A stretch of 64,000 nucleotides of DNA, taken from contig QZDS01000005.1 in the NCBI GenBank assembly GCA_009917455.1, forward strand, positions 175,084 to 239,083, read 5' to 3'. Numbering within the stretch: position 1 is the first letter of the stretch; the number at the start of each line of letters is the position of its first letter. The stretch comes from a bacterium 1xD8-48. GTDB taxonomy: Bacteria > Bacillota > Clostridia > Lachnospirales > Lachnospiraceae. Below are positions 16,363 to 24,687 of this stretch, piece after piece. Both the position numbers and the translations under genes were made by a program. The notes under the pieces were generated by a model. It was not told the DNA's origin. It did not search any database and was given only the letters and a program-made list of their open reading frames with translations.

Positions 16363-19002
16363 ATGAAACCATATGGCGTAAACGAATTGCGCAAAATGTT
16401 TTTGGAATTTTTTGAGAGCAAGGGACATCTTGCGATGAAAAGCTTTTCCCTTGTTCCCCACAATGATAACAGCCTGCTTTTGATTAATTCAGGCATGGCG
16501 CCCTTAAAGCCTTATTTTACGGGACAGGAGATTCCGCCCAGAAGGAGGGTGACCACCTGCCAGAAGTGTATCCGTACCGGCGATATTGAGAACATCGGCA
16601 AAACCGCCCGTCACGGCACCTTTTTTGAAATGCTGGGAAACTTTTCCTTCGGCGATTATTTTAAGAGAGAGGCTATTAACTGGACCTGGGAATTTCTGAC
16701 GGAAGTGGTGGGTCTTGACGCAGAGCGGCTTTATCCGTCCGTCTATCTGGAGGACGACGAGGCCTTTGACATCTGGAATAAGGAAATCGGGATTCCGAAG
16801 GAGCGGATTTTCCGCTTTGGCAAGGAGGATAATTTCTGGGAGCACGGCTCAGGCCCCTGCGGCCCCTGCTCGGAGGTTTACTATGACAGAGGCGAGAAGT
16901 ACGGCTGCGGCAAGCCGGGCTGTACCGTAGGCTGCGACTGCGACAGATATATTGAAGTGTGGAACGACGTATTTACCCAGTTTGACAATGACGGCAAGGG
17001 GAATTATTCGGAGCTTGAGCAGAAAAACATCGATACCGGCATGGGACTGGAGCGTCTTGCTGCGGTGGTTCAGGATGTAGATTCCATTTTTGACGTGGAT
17101 ACCATTCGCGCGCTCAGAGACAGGGTATGCGAGATTTCCGGCAAGGAATATAAGAAAGAATATAAATGGGACGTTTCCATCCGTATCGTGACGGACCATG
17201 TGCGTTCCGCAACCTTCATGATTTCCGACGGAATTATGCCCACAAACGAGGGCAGAGGCTACGTCCTGCGGAGAATTATCCGCCGTGCGGCCCGTCATGG
17301 AAGACTGCTGGGCATTGAGGGCACATTCCTTGCAGCCTTAAGCAATACCGTGATTGAGGGCAGTAAGGACGGCTATCCCGAGCTGGAGGAAAAGAAGGAT
17401 TTTATTTTCAATGTCCTTACCCAGGAGGAAAATAAGTTCAACAAGACCATCGACCAGGGCCTTGGTATTTTGAACGATATGGAGGAGGCAATCGCAAAGG
17501 AGGGCAAAAACATGCTTTCCGGCGAGGACGCTTTCCGTTTGTATGACACTTACGGATTTCCTCTTGACCTTACCATGGAAATTCTGGAGGAAAAGGGCAT
17601 CGGCGTGGACGAGGAGGGCTTCAAGGCGGCCATGCAGAAGCAGAAGGATACGGCAAGGGCGGCCCGCAAGGTTACCAATTACATGGGTGCGGACGTGACT
17701 ATTTACGAGTCCATTGACCCGGCCATTACCACGGAATTCGTGGGCTATGACCATTTGAATTATGATTCGGAAATTACGGTACTTACCACAGAAACGGAGC
17801 TGGTCAGCGCATTGACCGACGGAGAGACGGGCACGATTATCGTGAAGGAGACGCCTTTTTATGCCACCATGGGCGGACAAAGCGGCGACAATGGAATCAT
17901 TACCTGCCCGGACGGCGAATTTCAGGTGGAGGACACCATTAAGCTTCTCGGCGGCAAGGTTGGCCATATCGGACGCATGGTAAAAGGGATGCTGAAGGTG
18001 GGCGATAAGGTGACGCTGAAGGTGAACGAGGAAAACAGAAGCGATACCTGTAAGAATCACAGCGCCACCCATCTTCTCCAGAAAGCCCTGCGCAGCGTGC
18101 TTGGCACCCATGTGGAGCAGAAGGGCTCCTTTGTAAACGGAGACGGACTGCGTTTCGATTTCAGCCATTTCTCAGCCATGACGCCTGAGGAAATAAGCAG
18201 CGTTGAAAGGATTGTCAATGAAAAGATTGCCGAAGCCATTTGTGTGGAAACAAAAGTGATGAGCCTTGACGAGGCCAAAAAGACGGGCGCAATGGCGCTT
18301 TTCGGTGAAAAATACGGAGAGTCCGTGCGGGTGGTTTCCATGGGAGACTTTTCCACGGAGCTATGCGGCGGTACTCATGTTGCAAATACTTCGTCCATTA
18401 TGCTGTTTAAAATAGTTTCCGAGAGCGGAATCGCGGCGGGGGTCCGCAGAATTGAGGCCCTTACGGGAAAAGGCGTGCTTGCCTTTTATGCCGGCCTTGA
18501 AAAAACGCTTGCAGAGGCGGCGGATTTGGTGAAAGCGCAGCCGTCGGAGCTTCCGGCAAAAGTCGGTCATCTGCTTTCCGAGATGAAGGCCCTTCGGAGC
18601 GAAAACGAGGCGCTAAAGAGCAAAGCGGCCAGGGACGCCCTGGGAGATGTGATGAATCAGGTGTCGGATGTTAAGGGAGTGAAGCTCCTTGCTGCCAGAG
18701 TGGCGGGCGTGGATATGAACGGCCTGCGCGACCTGGGTGACCAGTTAAAGGCAAAGCTTGGCGAAGGCGTGATTTTGCTTGTCTCCGACAAGGACGGAAA
18801 GGTTAACATGGTAGCCATGGCAACGCCGGAAGCCATGGACAGAGGCGCCCACGCCGGAAACCTGATTAAAGGCGTTGCCGGAAAGGTCGGCGGCGGCGGC
18901 GGCGGAAGACCTAACATGGCCCAGGCCGGCGGGAAGAATCCGGGGGGCATTGACGACGCCATAGCGGAGGCCGCAGGCGTGCTTGAAGGGCAGATTAAGT
19001 AA
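16363..19002 (+). CDS. alaS: Alanyl-tRNA synthetase
   Basis: Charges tRNA-Ala and edits Ser/Gly mischarging. About 879 residues, the normal AlaRS length. The class II catalytic domain opens with NELRKMFLEFFESKGH. The editing domain carries HSATHLLQKALRSVLG and the zinc-site motif CGGTH. A coiled-coil linker and the glycine-rich C-Ala domain (GKVGGGGGGRPNMAQAGG) follow. ATG 16363 is chosen because CAGGAG lies six bases before it; TTG 16345 and ATG 16357 in the same frame have no proper spacing. Transcribed with glyS. rpsU downstream has its own promoter. Confidence 0.96.
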   Translation: MKPYGVNELRKMFLEFFESKGHLAMKSFSLVPHNDNSLLLINSGMAPLKPYFTGQEIPPRRRVTTCQKCIRTGDIENIGKTARHGTFFEMLGNFSFGDYFKREAINWTWEFLTEVVGLDAERLYPSVYLEDDEAFDIWNKEIGIPKERIFRFGKEDNFWEHGSGPCGPCSEVYYDRGEKYGCGKPGCTVGCDCDRYIEVWNDVFTQFDNDGKGNYSELEQKNIDTGMGLERLAAVVQDVDSIFDVDTIRALRDRVCEISGKEYKKEYKWDVSIRIVTDHVRSATFMISDGIMPTNEGRGYVLRRIIRRAARHGRLLGIEGTFLAALSNTVIEGSKDGYPELEEKKDFIFNVLTQEENKFNKTIDQGLGILNDMEEAIAKEGKNMLSGEDAFRLYDTYGFPLDLTMEILEEKGIGVDEEGFKAAMQKQKDTARAARKVTNYMGADVTIYESIDPAITTEFVGYDHLNYDSEITVLTTETELVSALTDGETGTIIVKETPFYATMGGQSGDNGIITCPDGEFQVEDTIKLLGGKVGHIGRMVKGMLKVGDKVTLKVNEENRSDTCKNHSATHLLQKALRSVLGTHVEQKGSFVNGDGLRFDFSHFSAMTPEEISSVERIVNEKIAEAICVETKVMSLDEAKKTGAMALFGEKYGESVRVVSMGDFSTELCGGTHVANTSSIMLFKIVSESGIAAGVRRIEALTGKGVLAFYAGLEKTLAEAADLVKAQPSELPAKVGHLLSEMKALRSENEALKSKAARDALGDVMNQVSDVKGVKLLAARVAGVDMNGLRDLGDQLKAKLGEGVILLVSDKDGKVNMVAMATPEAMDRGAHAGNLIKGVAGKVGGGGGGRPNMAQAGGKNPGGIDDAIAEAAGVLEGQIK

Positions 19003-19041
19003 GAAAAATGAGATTTATTTCCTTAAATTTCAAAGAAACAA

Positions 19042-19069
19042 TTGACGCATAAAAAATTTGTGGTATAAT
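19042..19069 (+). promoter_or_regulatory. Promoter for rpsU
   Basis: TTGACG (19042-19047), 16 bases, perfect TATAAT (19064-19069) with extended -10 TGG. One of the strongest promoters in the window, as expected for a ribosomal protein gene. Confidence 0.8.
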
Positions 19070-19153
19070 GACAAGTGTGTATCAGGATACACAATAAAAA
19101 CCCGTATCAGTCGTTGTTACCGGAAGGGGACTGAAGGGAGGGCAGAGTGTAGG

Positions 19154-19330
19154 ATGTCAAATGTAATCGTTAAAGAAAATGAAACTTTAGATAGCGCTTT
19201 ACGTCGCTTTAAAAGAAGTTGTGCGAAAGCTGGTATTCAGCAGGAGATTCGTAAGAGAGAGCATTACGAGAAACCCAGCGTAAGACGCAAAAAGAAATCT
19301 GAAGCGGCAAGAAAACGCAAATACAATTAA
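19154..19330 (+). CDS. rpsU: 30S ribosomal protein S21
   Basis: A 58-residue basic protein of the small subunit, near the anti-Shine-Dalgarno end of 16S rRNA. It reads [20 protein letters not shown], then [21 protein letters not shown] and ends in a Lys/Arg-rich tail, the full S21 pattern. An in-frame upstream start at 19058 would put the start inside the promoter -10, so ATG 19154 is used. The stop is followed at once by a terminator, giving a monocistronic unit of about 300 nt. Confidence 0.97.
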   Translation: MSNVIVKENETLDSALRRFKRSCAKAGIQQEIRKREHYEKPSVRRKKKSEAARKRKYN

Positions 19331-19346
19331 TGGTTATGAGCAAAGT

Positions 19347-19383
19347 AAAGTCCTTGAATTTCCAAGGACTTTATTGTCTTTAT
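19347..19383 (+). terminator. rpsU terminator
   Basis: AAAGTCCTTG (19347-19356) pairs perfectly with CAAGGACTTT (19363-19372), six-base loop, then a T-rich tail. Confidence 0.85.
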
Positions 19384-19421
19384 TGAGAGTCTTAGGAAAT
19401 TCTTAAGAAAGGGCTGATATT

Positions 19422-20015
19422 ATGTGGACGAGGGAAATATTTGACACGGACGTATATCACCTGATTGCGGCGTTTATTATCTATAGCATGATAGGATGGC
19501 TGGTAGAATCCATATATATGTCGTTTTGCAATAAAAAATTAACCAACCGGGGCTTCGGGCGCGGGCCGTTCTGCCCGATTTATGGCTTTGGCGGGGTAAT
19601 CGGCTATCTGGTATTGCGCCCCTTAAGTGAAAATCTGGTGCAGCTATATCTTGCAGGCGCGGTTCTTGCCACTTTGTTTGAGTTTCTTGTGGGAAAGCTG
19701 ATGCTGCGGCTTTTCGGGGAAGTATGGTGGGATTATAACGAAAAGCCCTGTAATTACAAAGGAATTATCTGCCTTGAGAGTACGATTGCCTGGGGTTTTT
19801 ACGCGATTATCATTGTAACATTCCTGCACAAGAGAGTGCTGGGGCTGGTGGACAGCTACGACATGGAAATGGGCATCTGGGTATGCAGAATCGTTTTCCT
19901 TCTGGTGACGGCGGATTACCTGATAAAGCTGATGCAGATATTCAATATCAGCTTAAAGGAGCAGAAAGACAGACTGGTGGATGCCTATGAGGCGTTTCGC
20001 GCCAGATGGTATTAA
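19422..20015 (+). CDS. CmpB-type putative ABC-transporter membrane protein
   Basis: A 197-residue membrane protein with about five hydrophobic helices. The pattern IYSMIGWLVESIYMSF, then NRGFGRGPFCPIYGFGG, and later WWDYNEKPCNYKGIICLEST with a tryptophan-glycine helix after it, is that of the ABC_trans_CmpB family (PF06541). These small proteins are widespread in Firmicutes and often sit near envelope genes. No transport substrate is known and no ATPase gene lies nearby. ATG 19422 follows AAGAAAGGGCTG. The adjoining D-Ala-D-Ala carboxypeptidase gene (70 bases on) suggests an envelope role, which is only an inference from position. Confidence 0.8.
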   Translation: MWTREIFDTDVYHLIAAFIIYSMIGWLVESIYMSFCNKKLTNRGFGRGPFCPIYGFGGVIGYLVLRPLSENLVQLYLAGAVLATLFEFLVGKLMLRLFGEVWWDYNEKPCNYKGIICLESTIAWGFYAIIIVTFLHKRVLGLVDSYDMEMGIWVCRIVFLLVTADYLIKLMQIFNISLKEQKDRLVDAYEAFRARWY

Positions 20016-20085
20016 AGCGGACGTGCATTTTATAACTAAATAAAACATATCCATAGTAATAGAATACATAAGGGAGAGCGATTAC

Positions 20086-21252
20086 GTGAGTAAATATTTT
20101 AAAGTAACCCTGTGCTATGTGATATGTTTTATTTTTTTGCTGATGACGCCGGTAAATGCATTTGCGGCGCCGGCTCTGGAGGCCCCGTCCTATATACTGA
20201 TGGAGGCTTCCACAGGACAGATTATCTGCGAGCAGAATGCAGGAGAGAGGCGGAGTCCGGCCAGTATCACGAAAATCATGACGCTTATTGTGATTTTCGA
20301 CCATCTGGGGACGGGAAGAGTGCGGCTTGACAGCGAGGTTATGACCAGCGCCTATGCGAAGTCCATGGGAGGTTCCCAGGTATTTCTGGAAGAAGGCGAG
20401 GTTCAGAGCCTGGAGACCATTATCAAGTGTATCGCCGTGGCCTCCGGGAATGACGCCAGCGTGGCGGCGGCGGAATTTATCGCAGGCAGCGAGCAGGAGT
20501 TTGTGGGTCTGATGAACAAGAGGGCGGAGGAGCTTGGCCTTACCGACACACACTTTGAGGACTGCTGCGGGTTAAGCGAGTCTGACAATCATTACACCTC
20601 TGCAAAAGATGTGGCGATTATGTCCCGTGAGCTGATTACAAAGTATCCGCAGATTCTGGATTATACAAAAATCTGGATGGAGGACATTACCCATGTAACG
20701 ACTCAGGGAACCAGCAACTTTACCCTTTCAAGCACCAATAAGCTTCTGAAAATGTATGAGTGGACGACAGGGCTTAAGACCGGCTCCACCAGCAAGGCGC
20801 TTTACTGCCTTTCAGCCACTGCAAGCAAGGATAACATTGATTTGATTGCAGTCGTGATGGGCTCGCCCAGCAATAAGACGCGCTTTCAGGACGCCATGTC
20901 GCTTTTAAATTACGGCTACAGCGTCAGCGCCCTTTATGAGGACGCCAATACGGAGCAGCTTCCCTCCGTACCCGTCAAGGGAGGAGTTGCGGACGAGGCG
21001 GCACTTGTTTACAAGGAGCCTTTCCGTTATCTGGATATTGCGGGGAGCGACCTTGGCAGCATTGAAAAGACCATTTCCCTGCCCGCAGAGATAACGGCTC
21101 CCGTAACGAGAGGCGACGCCGTGGGGGAAGCGGTTTACAGGCTGAACGGACAGAGAATCGGAAGCGTTTCCATTTTGTCGGATGTGACTATCGACAAGGC
21201 GGGATATAAAGACTATCTGATGAAGGTCTGGAGGCTGTATTGCGGGTTGTGA
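20086..21252 (+). CDS. dacF: D-alanyl-D-alanine carboxypeptidase (DacF-like)
   Basis: A penicillin-binding protein that trims the terminal D-Ala from peptidoglycan stem peptides outside the membrane. A signal peptide ends at about VNAFAAP (residue 28). All three catalytic motifs of the S11 family are present: SITK (Ser60, Lys63), SGN (Ser120-Asn122) and KTG (from about 233). The C-terminal part (about 290-388) is the beta-rich PBP5-type domain and ends in a short amphipathic tail. Start GTG 20086 follows AAGGGAGAGCG. A second enzyme of the family lies at 24688..26097. Confidence 0.92.
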   Translation: MSKYFKVTLCYVICFIFLLMTPVNAFAAPALEAPSYILMEASTGQIICEQNAGERRSPASITKIMTLIVIFDHLGTGRVRLDSEVMTSAYAKSMGGSQVFLEEGEVQSLETIIKCIAVASGNDASVAAAEFIAGSEQEFVGLMNKRAEELGLTDTHFEDCCGLSESDNHYTSAKDVAIMSRELITKYPQILDYTKIWMEDITHVTTQGTSNFTLSSTNKLLKMYEWTTGLKTGSTSKALYCLSATASKDNIDLIAVVMGSPSNKTRFQDAMSLLNYGYSVSALYEDANTEQLPSVPVKGGVADEAALVYKEPFRYLDIAGSDLGSIEKTISLPAEITAPVTRGDAVGEAVYRLNGQRIGSVSILSDVTIDKAGYKDYLMKVWRLYCGL

Positions 21253-21275
21253 ATGTATGGTTGAATGGTGCCAGG

Positions 21276-21303
21276 TTAAAAATACAGGCTGTGAAGTTAT
21301 AAT
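21276..21303 (+). promoter_or_regulatory. Possible promoter for the 63-residue protein gene
   Basis: TTAAAA (21276-21281), 16 bases, perfect TATAAT (21298-21303). The -35 box is poor, so this is tentative. It would give a leader of about 70 nt. Confidence 0.35.
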
Positions 21304-21377
21304 AGACGGCGAACTTTGGTTATGATATACTTGATATAAGCTGATAAATGGATTTGTGGTTTCAGGAGGTGGTATAT

Positions 21378-21569
21378 ATGCCAAGTAACGGCGAGATAAT
21401 AAAAGATGTGGTCGAGCAGTTCCAAAAAGTACAGTCACATATGAAAAATGCGAGAAAAGAAAACGCCGCTGAAACATATGAGGGACTGAAAAAGGATTAT
21501 TTGTCATTGAAAGCGGTTTTAACTTCGTTGGGCGTTAATCTTACGGATATTGACCAAATCAAGGAATAA
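21378..21569 (+). CDS. Small hypothetical protein, 63 residues
   Basis: A small, helical, charged protein starting MPSNGEIIKDVVEQFQKVQS. ATG 21378 is preceded by a textbook AGGAGGT site seven bases upstream, which decides this start over an in-frame ATG at 21348. It is bracketed by a promoter-like TATAAT and by a terminator at 21588-21629, so it may form its own transcription unit. I see no motif beyond a likely pair of amphipathic helices and do not recognise the family. Confidence 0.65.
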   Translation: MPSNGEIIKDVVEQFQKVQSHMKNARKENAAETYEGLKKDYLSLKAVLTSLGVNLTDIDQIKE

Positions 21570-21587
21570 TTAAACAGCAGGCAAATG

Positions 21588-21629
21588 AGGACGCAAGTCT
21601 ACCGTATACGGCTTACGTCCTTATTTATT
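21588..21629 (+). terminator. Intrinsic terminator after the 63-residue protein gene
   Basis: AGGACGCAAG (21588-21597) pairs with CTTACGTCCT (21612-21621) with one mismatch, followed by TATTTATT. An in-frame ATG of the next gene at 21585 would lie at the foot of this stem, which argues against using it. Confidence 0.7.
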
Positions 21630-21665
21630 CGCAGGAAGGAAAACATTTTTGTAAATGTATACGTT

Positions 21666-22511
21666 ATGATGATTATTACTTTATTGGCGGTCATTGCGGC
21701 TTTCTTTGTGGCTGTGATGGCTGTGGACTGCAACCGTTTCGTGATAAGAAATTACAGCTGCAGGGTGGAGAAGCTGAAAAAAAGCGGCAGAATTATTCTG
21801 CTCTCCGACCTGCACAATAAATCTTTCGGGGTGAAAAACGAAAAGCTGCTTTCGGCTGTCCGCAGGCTTTCTCCGGATATGATTTTAATTGCGGGGGATA
21901 TGTATACCGCTGAAAAAAACGGCGACACTGACACGGCGGCGGAGCTTGTGTGCGCCCTTGCAAAGGATTATCCGGTTTATTACGGCAACGGGAACCATGA
22001 GCAGAAGACAAACGCCGAGACGGAAAAGTTCGGGGATATGTACCGGCGGTTTTCGGAAAAAATAGAAAAGGCAGGCGTCCGCCATCTTGTCAATGAGAAG
22101 GTGTATCTCCCGGCATTTAATATGGATATTTACGGCGCGGAAATCGGGTGGGATTATTATGGCAAATTCCAGCATGGGACAATGGAGACTTCTTATCTGG
22201 ACAGGCTAATCGGAAAGCCGGACAATGCAAGAGCGACGGTTCTGATTGCCCATAATCCCAAATACTTTGAGGTGTATGCCGGATGGGGAGCCGGGCTTGT
22301 GGTGTCCGGCCATGTCCATGGCGGGCTGATGCGCCTTCCGTTTCTCGGAGGGGTGATTTCACCGGCTTTGAAACTGTTCCCGAAATATGACGGCGGGGTA
22401 TTCCATGAGGGGAAGTCTACGCTTGTTCTGGGGCGGGGGCTGGGAACCCATACCCTTCCTGTAAGGATATTCAATCCGGGGGAAGTAGTGGTGATTGATA
22501 TAGTGTGTTGA
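21666..22511 (+). CDS. Membrane-anchored metallophosphoesterase (calcineurin-like, YkuE-type)
   Basis: A two-metal phosphoesterase. In order: an N-terminal transmembrane anchor (MMIITLLAVIAAFFVAVMAV), then SDLHNKSF, GDMYTAE, GNGNHE, HNPKYFEVY and SGHVHGG, the complete metal-ligand set. The domain should face outward or lie at the membrane. Related proteins include YkuE and UDP-2,3-diacylglucosamine hydrolase-like enzymes, but the substrate cannot be told. The start is uncertain: ATG 21666 begins exactly at the membrane anchor but lacks a clear ribosome site; ATG 21585, same frame, would add 27 residues and sits in the terminator stem. Confidence 0.85.
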   Translation: MMIITLLAVIAAFFVAVMAVDCNRFVIRNYSCRVEKLKKSGRIILLSDLHNKSFGVKNEKLLSAVRRLSPDMILIAGDMYTAEKNGDTDTAAELVCALAKDYPVYYGNGNHEQKTNAETEKFGDMYRRFSEKIEKAGVRHLVNEKVYLPAFNMDIYGAEIGWDYYGKFQHGTMETSYLDRLIGKPDNARATVLIAHNPKYFEVYAGWGAGLVVSGHVHGGLMRLPFLGGVISPALKLFPKYDGGVFHEGKSTLVLGRGLGTHTLPVRIFNPGEVVVIDIVC

Positions 22512-22536
22512 CTGGAATTTTTATACATGATAAAAT
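22508..22536 (+). promoter_or_regulatory. Promoter for deoC-scpA-scpB
   Basis: TTGACT (22508-22513), 17 bases, TAAAAT (22531-22536). The -35 box overlaps the stop of the phosphoesterase gene. A small hairpin, CCCGCA/TGCGGG (22541-22559), begins at about the expected transcription start. Confidence 0.7.
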
Positions 22537-22658
22537 CATTCCCGCAGGCATTTTGCGGGTCTGACGGAGATTTCGGAGAAGAAAGGCGTCCCGTAAGATT
22601 TCTGTATATGTAAACGGGATAATTCTGTTATGCGCAAAGGCATAGAAATGAGGAAAAC

Positions 22659-23294
22659 ATGAATACAAAATTATTTGACCATACAATATTAAAAGCGGAA
22701 GCCACTAAAGAAGCGGTAAAAAAAATTTGTGCCGAGGCGAGAGCGTACGGCTTTATGTCCGTCTGCGTCAACGGTTATTATACCGCCTATGCTGCCGGGG
22801 AGCTTAAGGGGACGGATGTGAAGGTCTGCACGGTAGTTGGATTTCCCTTAGGACAGATGGCGACGGAGGCCAAAGCGGCGGAGACTGCCATCGCCGTAAG
22901 AGACGGAGCGGACGAGATTGATATGGTGATTAATGTGGGGGCGCTCAAAGACAGATTATATGATGTGGTGAGGGAAGACATCCGTGAGGTAAAAAAAGCC
23001 TGCAGCGGCGCGCTTCTTAAGGTGATTATCGAGACCTGCCTTTTGACAGACGAAGAAAAGGTGAAAGCCTGCGAGCTTGCAAAGGAGGCGGGCGCTGATT
23101 TTGTGAAGACCTCCACCGGATTTTCCACGGGAGGGGCAAAGGCGGAGGACGTGGCGCTGATGCGCAGGACTGTGGGCAGCGAGATGGGAGTGAAGGCTTC
23201 CGGCGGCATCCGGGATAAGGAAACGGCCATGGCGATGGAGAAGGCCGGGGCGAGCAGATTAGGGACGAGCCAGACGGTGGCGATTTGCAGATAA
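22659..23294 (+). CDS. deoC: Deoxyribose-phosphate aldolase
   Basis: Cleaves 2-deoxyribose-5-phosphate to glyceraldehyde-3-phosphate and acetaldehyde in deoxynucleoside catabolism; cytoplasmic TIM barrel. It opens [16 protein letters not shown]. The Schiff-base lysine is Lys150 in FVKTSTGF, the proton-relay Asp88 lies in EIDMVIN, and the second lysine is in VKASGGIR. At 211 residues it has the length of the short bacterial type. No other deo genes are adjacent; instead scpA and scpB follow, so this is a mixed operon. ATG 22659 follows GAGGAAAAC. Confidence 0.95.
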   Translation: MNTKLFDHTILKAEATKEAVKKICAEARAYGFMSVCVNGYYTAYAAGELKGTDVKVCTVVGFPLGQMATEAKAAETAIAVRDGADEIDMVINVGALKDRLYDVVREDIREVKKACSGALLKVIIETCLLTDEEKVKACELAKEAGADFVKTSTGFSTGGAKAEDVALMRRTVGSEMGVKASGGIRDKETAMAMEKAGASRLGTSQTVAICR

Positions 23295-23339
23295 AAGGAG
23301 GACGGCTGTGCGGAAAACGCGGCGTGGAAATGAGGAAAA

Positions 23340-24083
23340 ATGGCAATATCGGTAAAGCTGCAGGCTTTTGAAGGCCCCCTTGATTTGCTTTTGCATCTGA
23401 TAGAGAAAAACAAGGTGGATATCTATGACATTCCGATTGTGGAGATAACCGCCCAGTATCTGGATTACATAAAGGCCATGGAAACGGAAGACATGAATAT
23501 CATGAGCGAATTTCTCGTCATGGCGGCCACTTTGCTGGAAATCAAGTGCAAAATGCTTCTTCCAAGGGAAGTGAACGAGGAGGGGGAGGAGGAAGACCCC
23601 CGGGCGGAGCTTGTTCAAAAGCTGCTGGAATATAAAATGTATAAGTATATGTCCTATGAGCTGAAGGACAGGCAGATGGATGCTGCGCTGACTCTGTTCA
23701 AAGAAAAGACGCTTCCGAAAGAGGTGGAGGATTACAATCCGCCGGTGGATATGGAAACGCTTATCGGGGACGCCAGCCTTGCAAAGCTTCAGGAGCTGTT
23801 TAAAATGGTGATGAAGCGGCAGGAGGACAAAATCGACCCTGTAAGAAGCAAGTTCGGCCAGATTGAAAAGGATGAGGTGGATATGGATATCAAGACCTCC
23901 TATGTGGAGGACTATATCCTTTCCCACAGGATGTTCAGCTTCCGGGAGCTTCTGGAAAAACAAAAAAGCAAAATGGAAATCATCGTCACTTTTCTTGTGA
24001 TACTGGAAATGATGAAGGTGGGGAAGATTTCCATCGCTCAGGAAGATATTTTCGAGGATATTATCATTACGTCGTGTATTTGA
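23340..24083 (+). CDS. scpA: Segregation and condensation protein A
   Basis: The kleisin subunit of the SMC-ScpAB chromosome-condensing complex. It begins with VKLQAFEGPLDLLLHLIEKN, the signature of the N-terminal domain that binds the SMC neck, followed by the acidic central linker (EEGEEEDPRAEL) and the C-terminal winged helix (ending VTFLVILEMMKVGKISIAQE). 247 residues is normal. scpB begins 14 bases after the stop, the standard pairing. Confidence 0.96.
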   Translation: MAISVKLQAFEGPLDLLLHLIEKNKVDIYDIPIVEITAQYLDYIKAMETEDMNIMSEFLVMAATLLEIKCKMLLPREVNEEGEEEDPRAELVQKLLEYKMYKYMSYELKDRQMDAALTLFKEKTLPKEVEDYNPPVDMETLIGDASLAKLQELFKMVMKRQEDKIDPVRSKFGQIEKDEVDMDIKTSYVEDYILSHRMFSFRELLEKQKSKMEIIVTFLVILEMMKVGKISIAQEDIFEDIIITSCI

Positions 24084-24097
24084 GAAAAGAGGGGATT

Positions 24098-24667
24098 ATG
24101 GACAGGCAGAGAGAAAAGGCGATTCTGGAAGCCATTCTTTTTACCATGGGGGAGTCGGTAGAAGTTGGCAGGCTTGCCGCCGTGATTGAAAAGGAGGAAG
24201 GCTACACCAGAGAACTGCTGACGGAATTAAAGGAAGAATATGATAAGCGTGAGTGCGGCATCACATTAATGGAACTTGAAGGTTCTTTTCAGATGTGCAC
24301 AAAGGCGGAGATGTATGAATATCTGATTAAAATCGCCAAGACACCCAGGAAGTATGTGCTTACGGATACGCTTCTTGAAACTCTTTCGATAGTTGCCTAT
24401 AAACAGCCTGTCACCCGGGCGGAAATTGAAAAAATCCGGGGGGTAAGTTGCGACCATGCGGTGAACAGGCTGATTGAATTCGGGCTTATTATGGAGGTGG
24501 GGCGGATGGACGCTCCCGGCCGCCCTCTGCTTTTCGGCACAACGGAGGAGTTTTTGCGTTCCTTCGGAGTAAAATCCTTAGAAGAGCTTCCGAAGCTTTC
24601 ATCGGTGCAGATGGAGGAATTCAAAATCCAGGCCGAGCAGGAGGCCAGCGTACAGCTTGACATTTAA
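24098..24667 (+). CDS. scpB: Segregation and condensation protein B
   Basis: Winged-helix partner of ScpA; a dimer bound to the kleisin linker. Two winged-helix domains are visible, with the conserved LETLSIVAYKQPVTRAEIE followed by the IRGV motif, and GRPLLFGTTEEFLRSFG near the C-terminus. ATG 24098 is used because AAGAGGGG lies just upstream; an in-frame GTG at 24074 lies inside scpA. About 189 residues, normal length. It converges on the carboxypeptidase gene with only 20 bases between the stops and no clear terminator. Confidence 0.95.
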   Translation: MDRQREKAILEAILFTMGESVEVGRLAAVIEKEEGYTRELLTELKEEYDKRECGITLMELEGSFQMCTKAEMYEYLIKIAKTPRKYVLTDTLLETLSIVAYKQPVTRAEIEKIRGVSCDHAVNRLIEFGLIMEVGRMDAPGRPLLFGTTEEFLRSFGVKSLEELPKLSSVQMEEFKIQAEQEASVQLDI

Positions 24668-24687
24668 CTTTGTATTCCGGCTGTTCT

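Noticed and set aside
17338..18168. 276-codon minus-strand frame inside alaS
   Set aside because: Shadow of a highly conserved gene with long codon-biased frames.
24668..24687. Bidirectional terminator between scpB and the convergent carboxypeptidase gene
   Set aside because: Only 20 bases separate the stop codons and I find no clear stem with T-runs on either strand.
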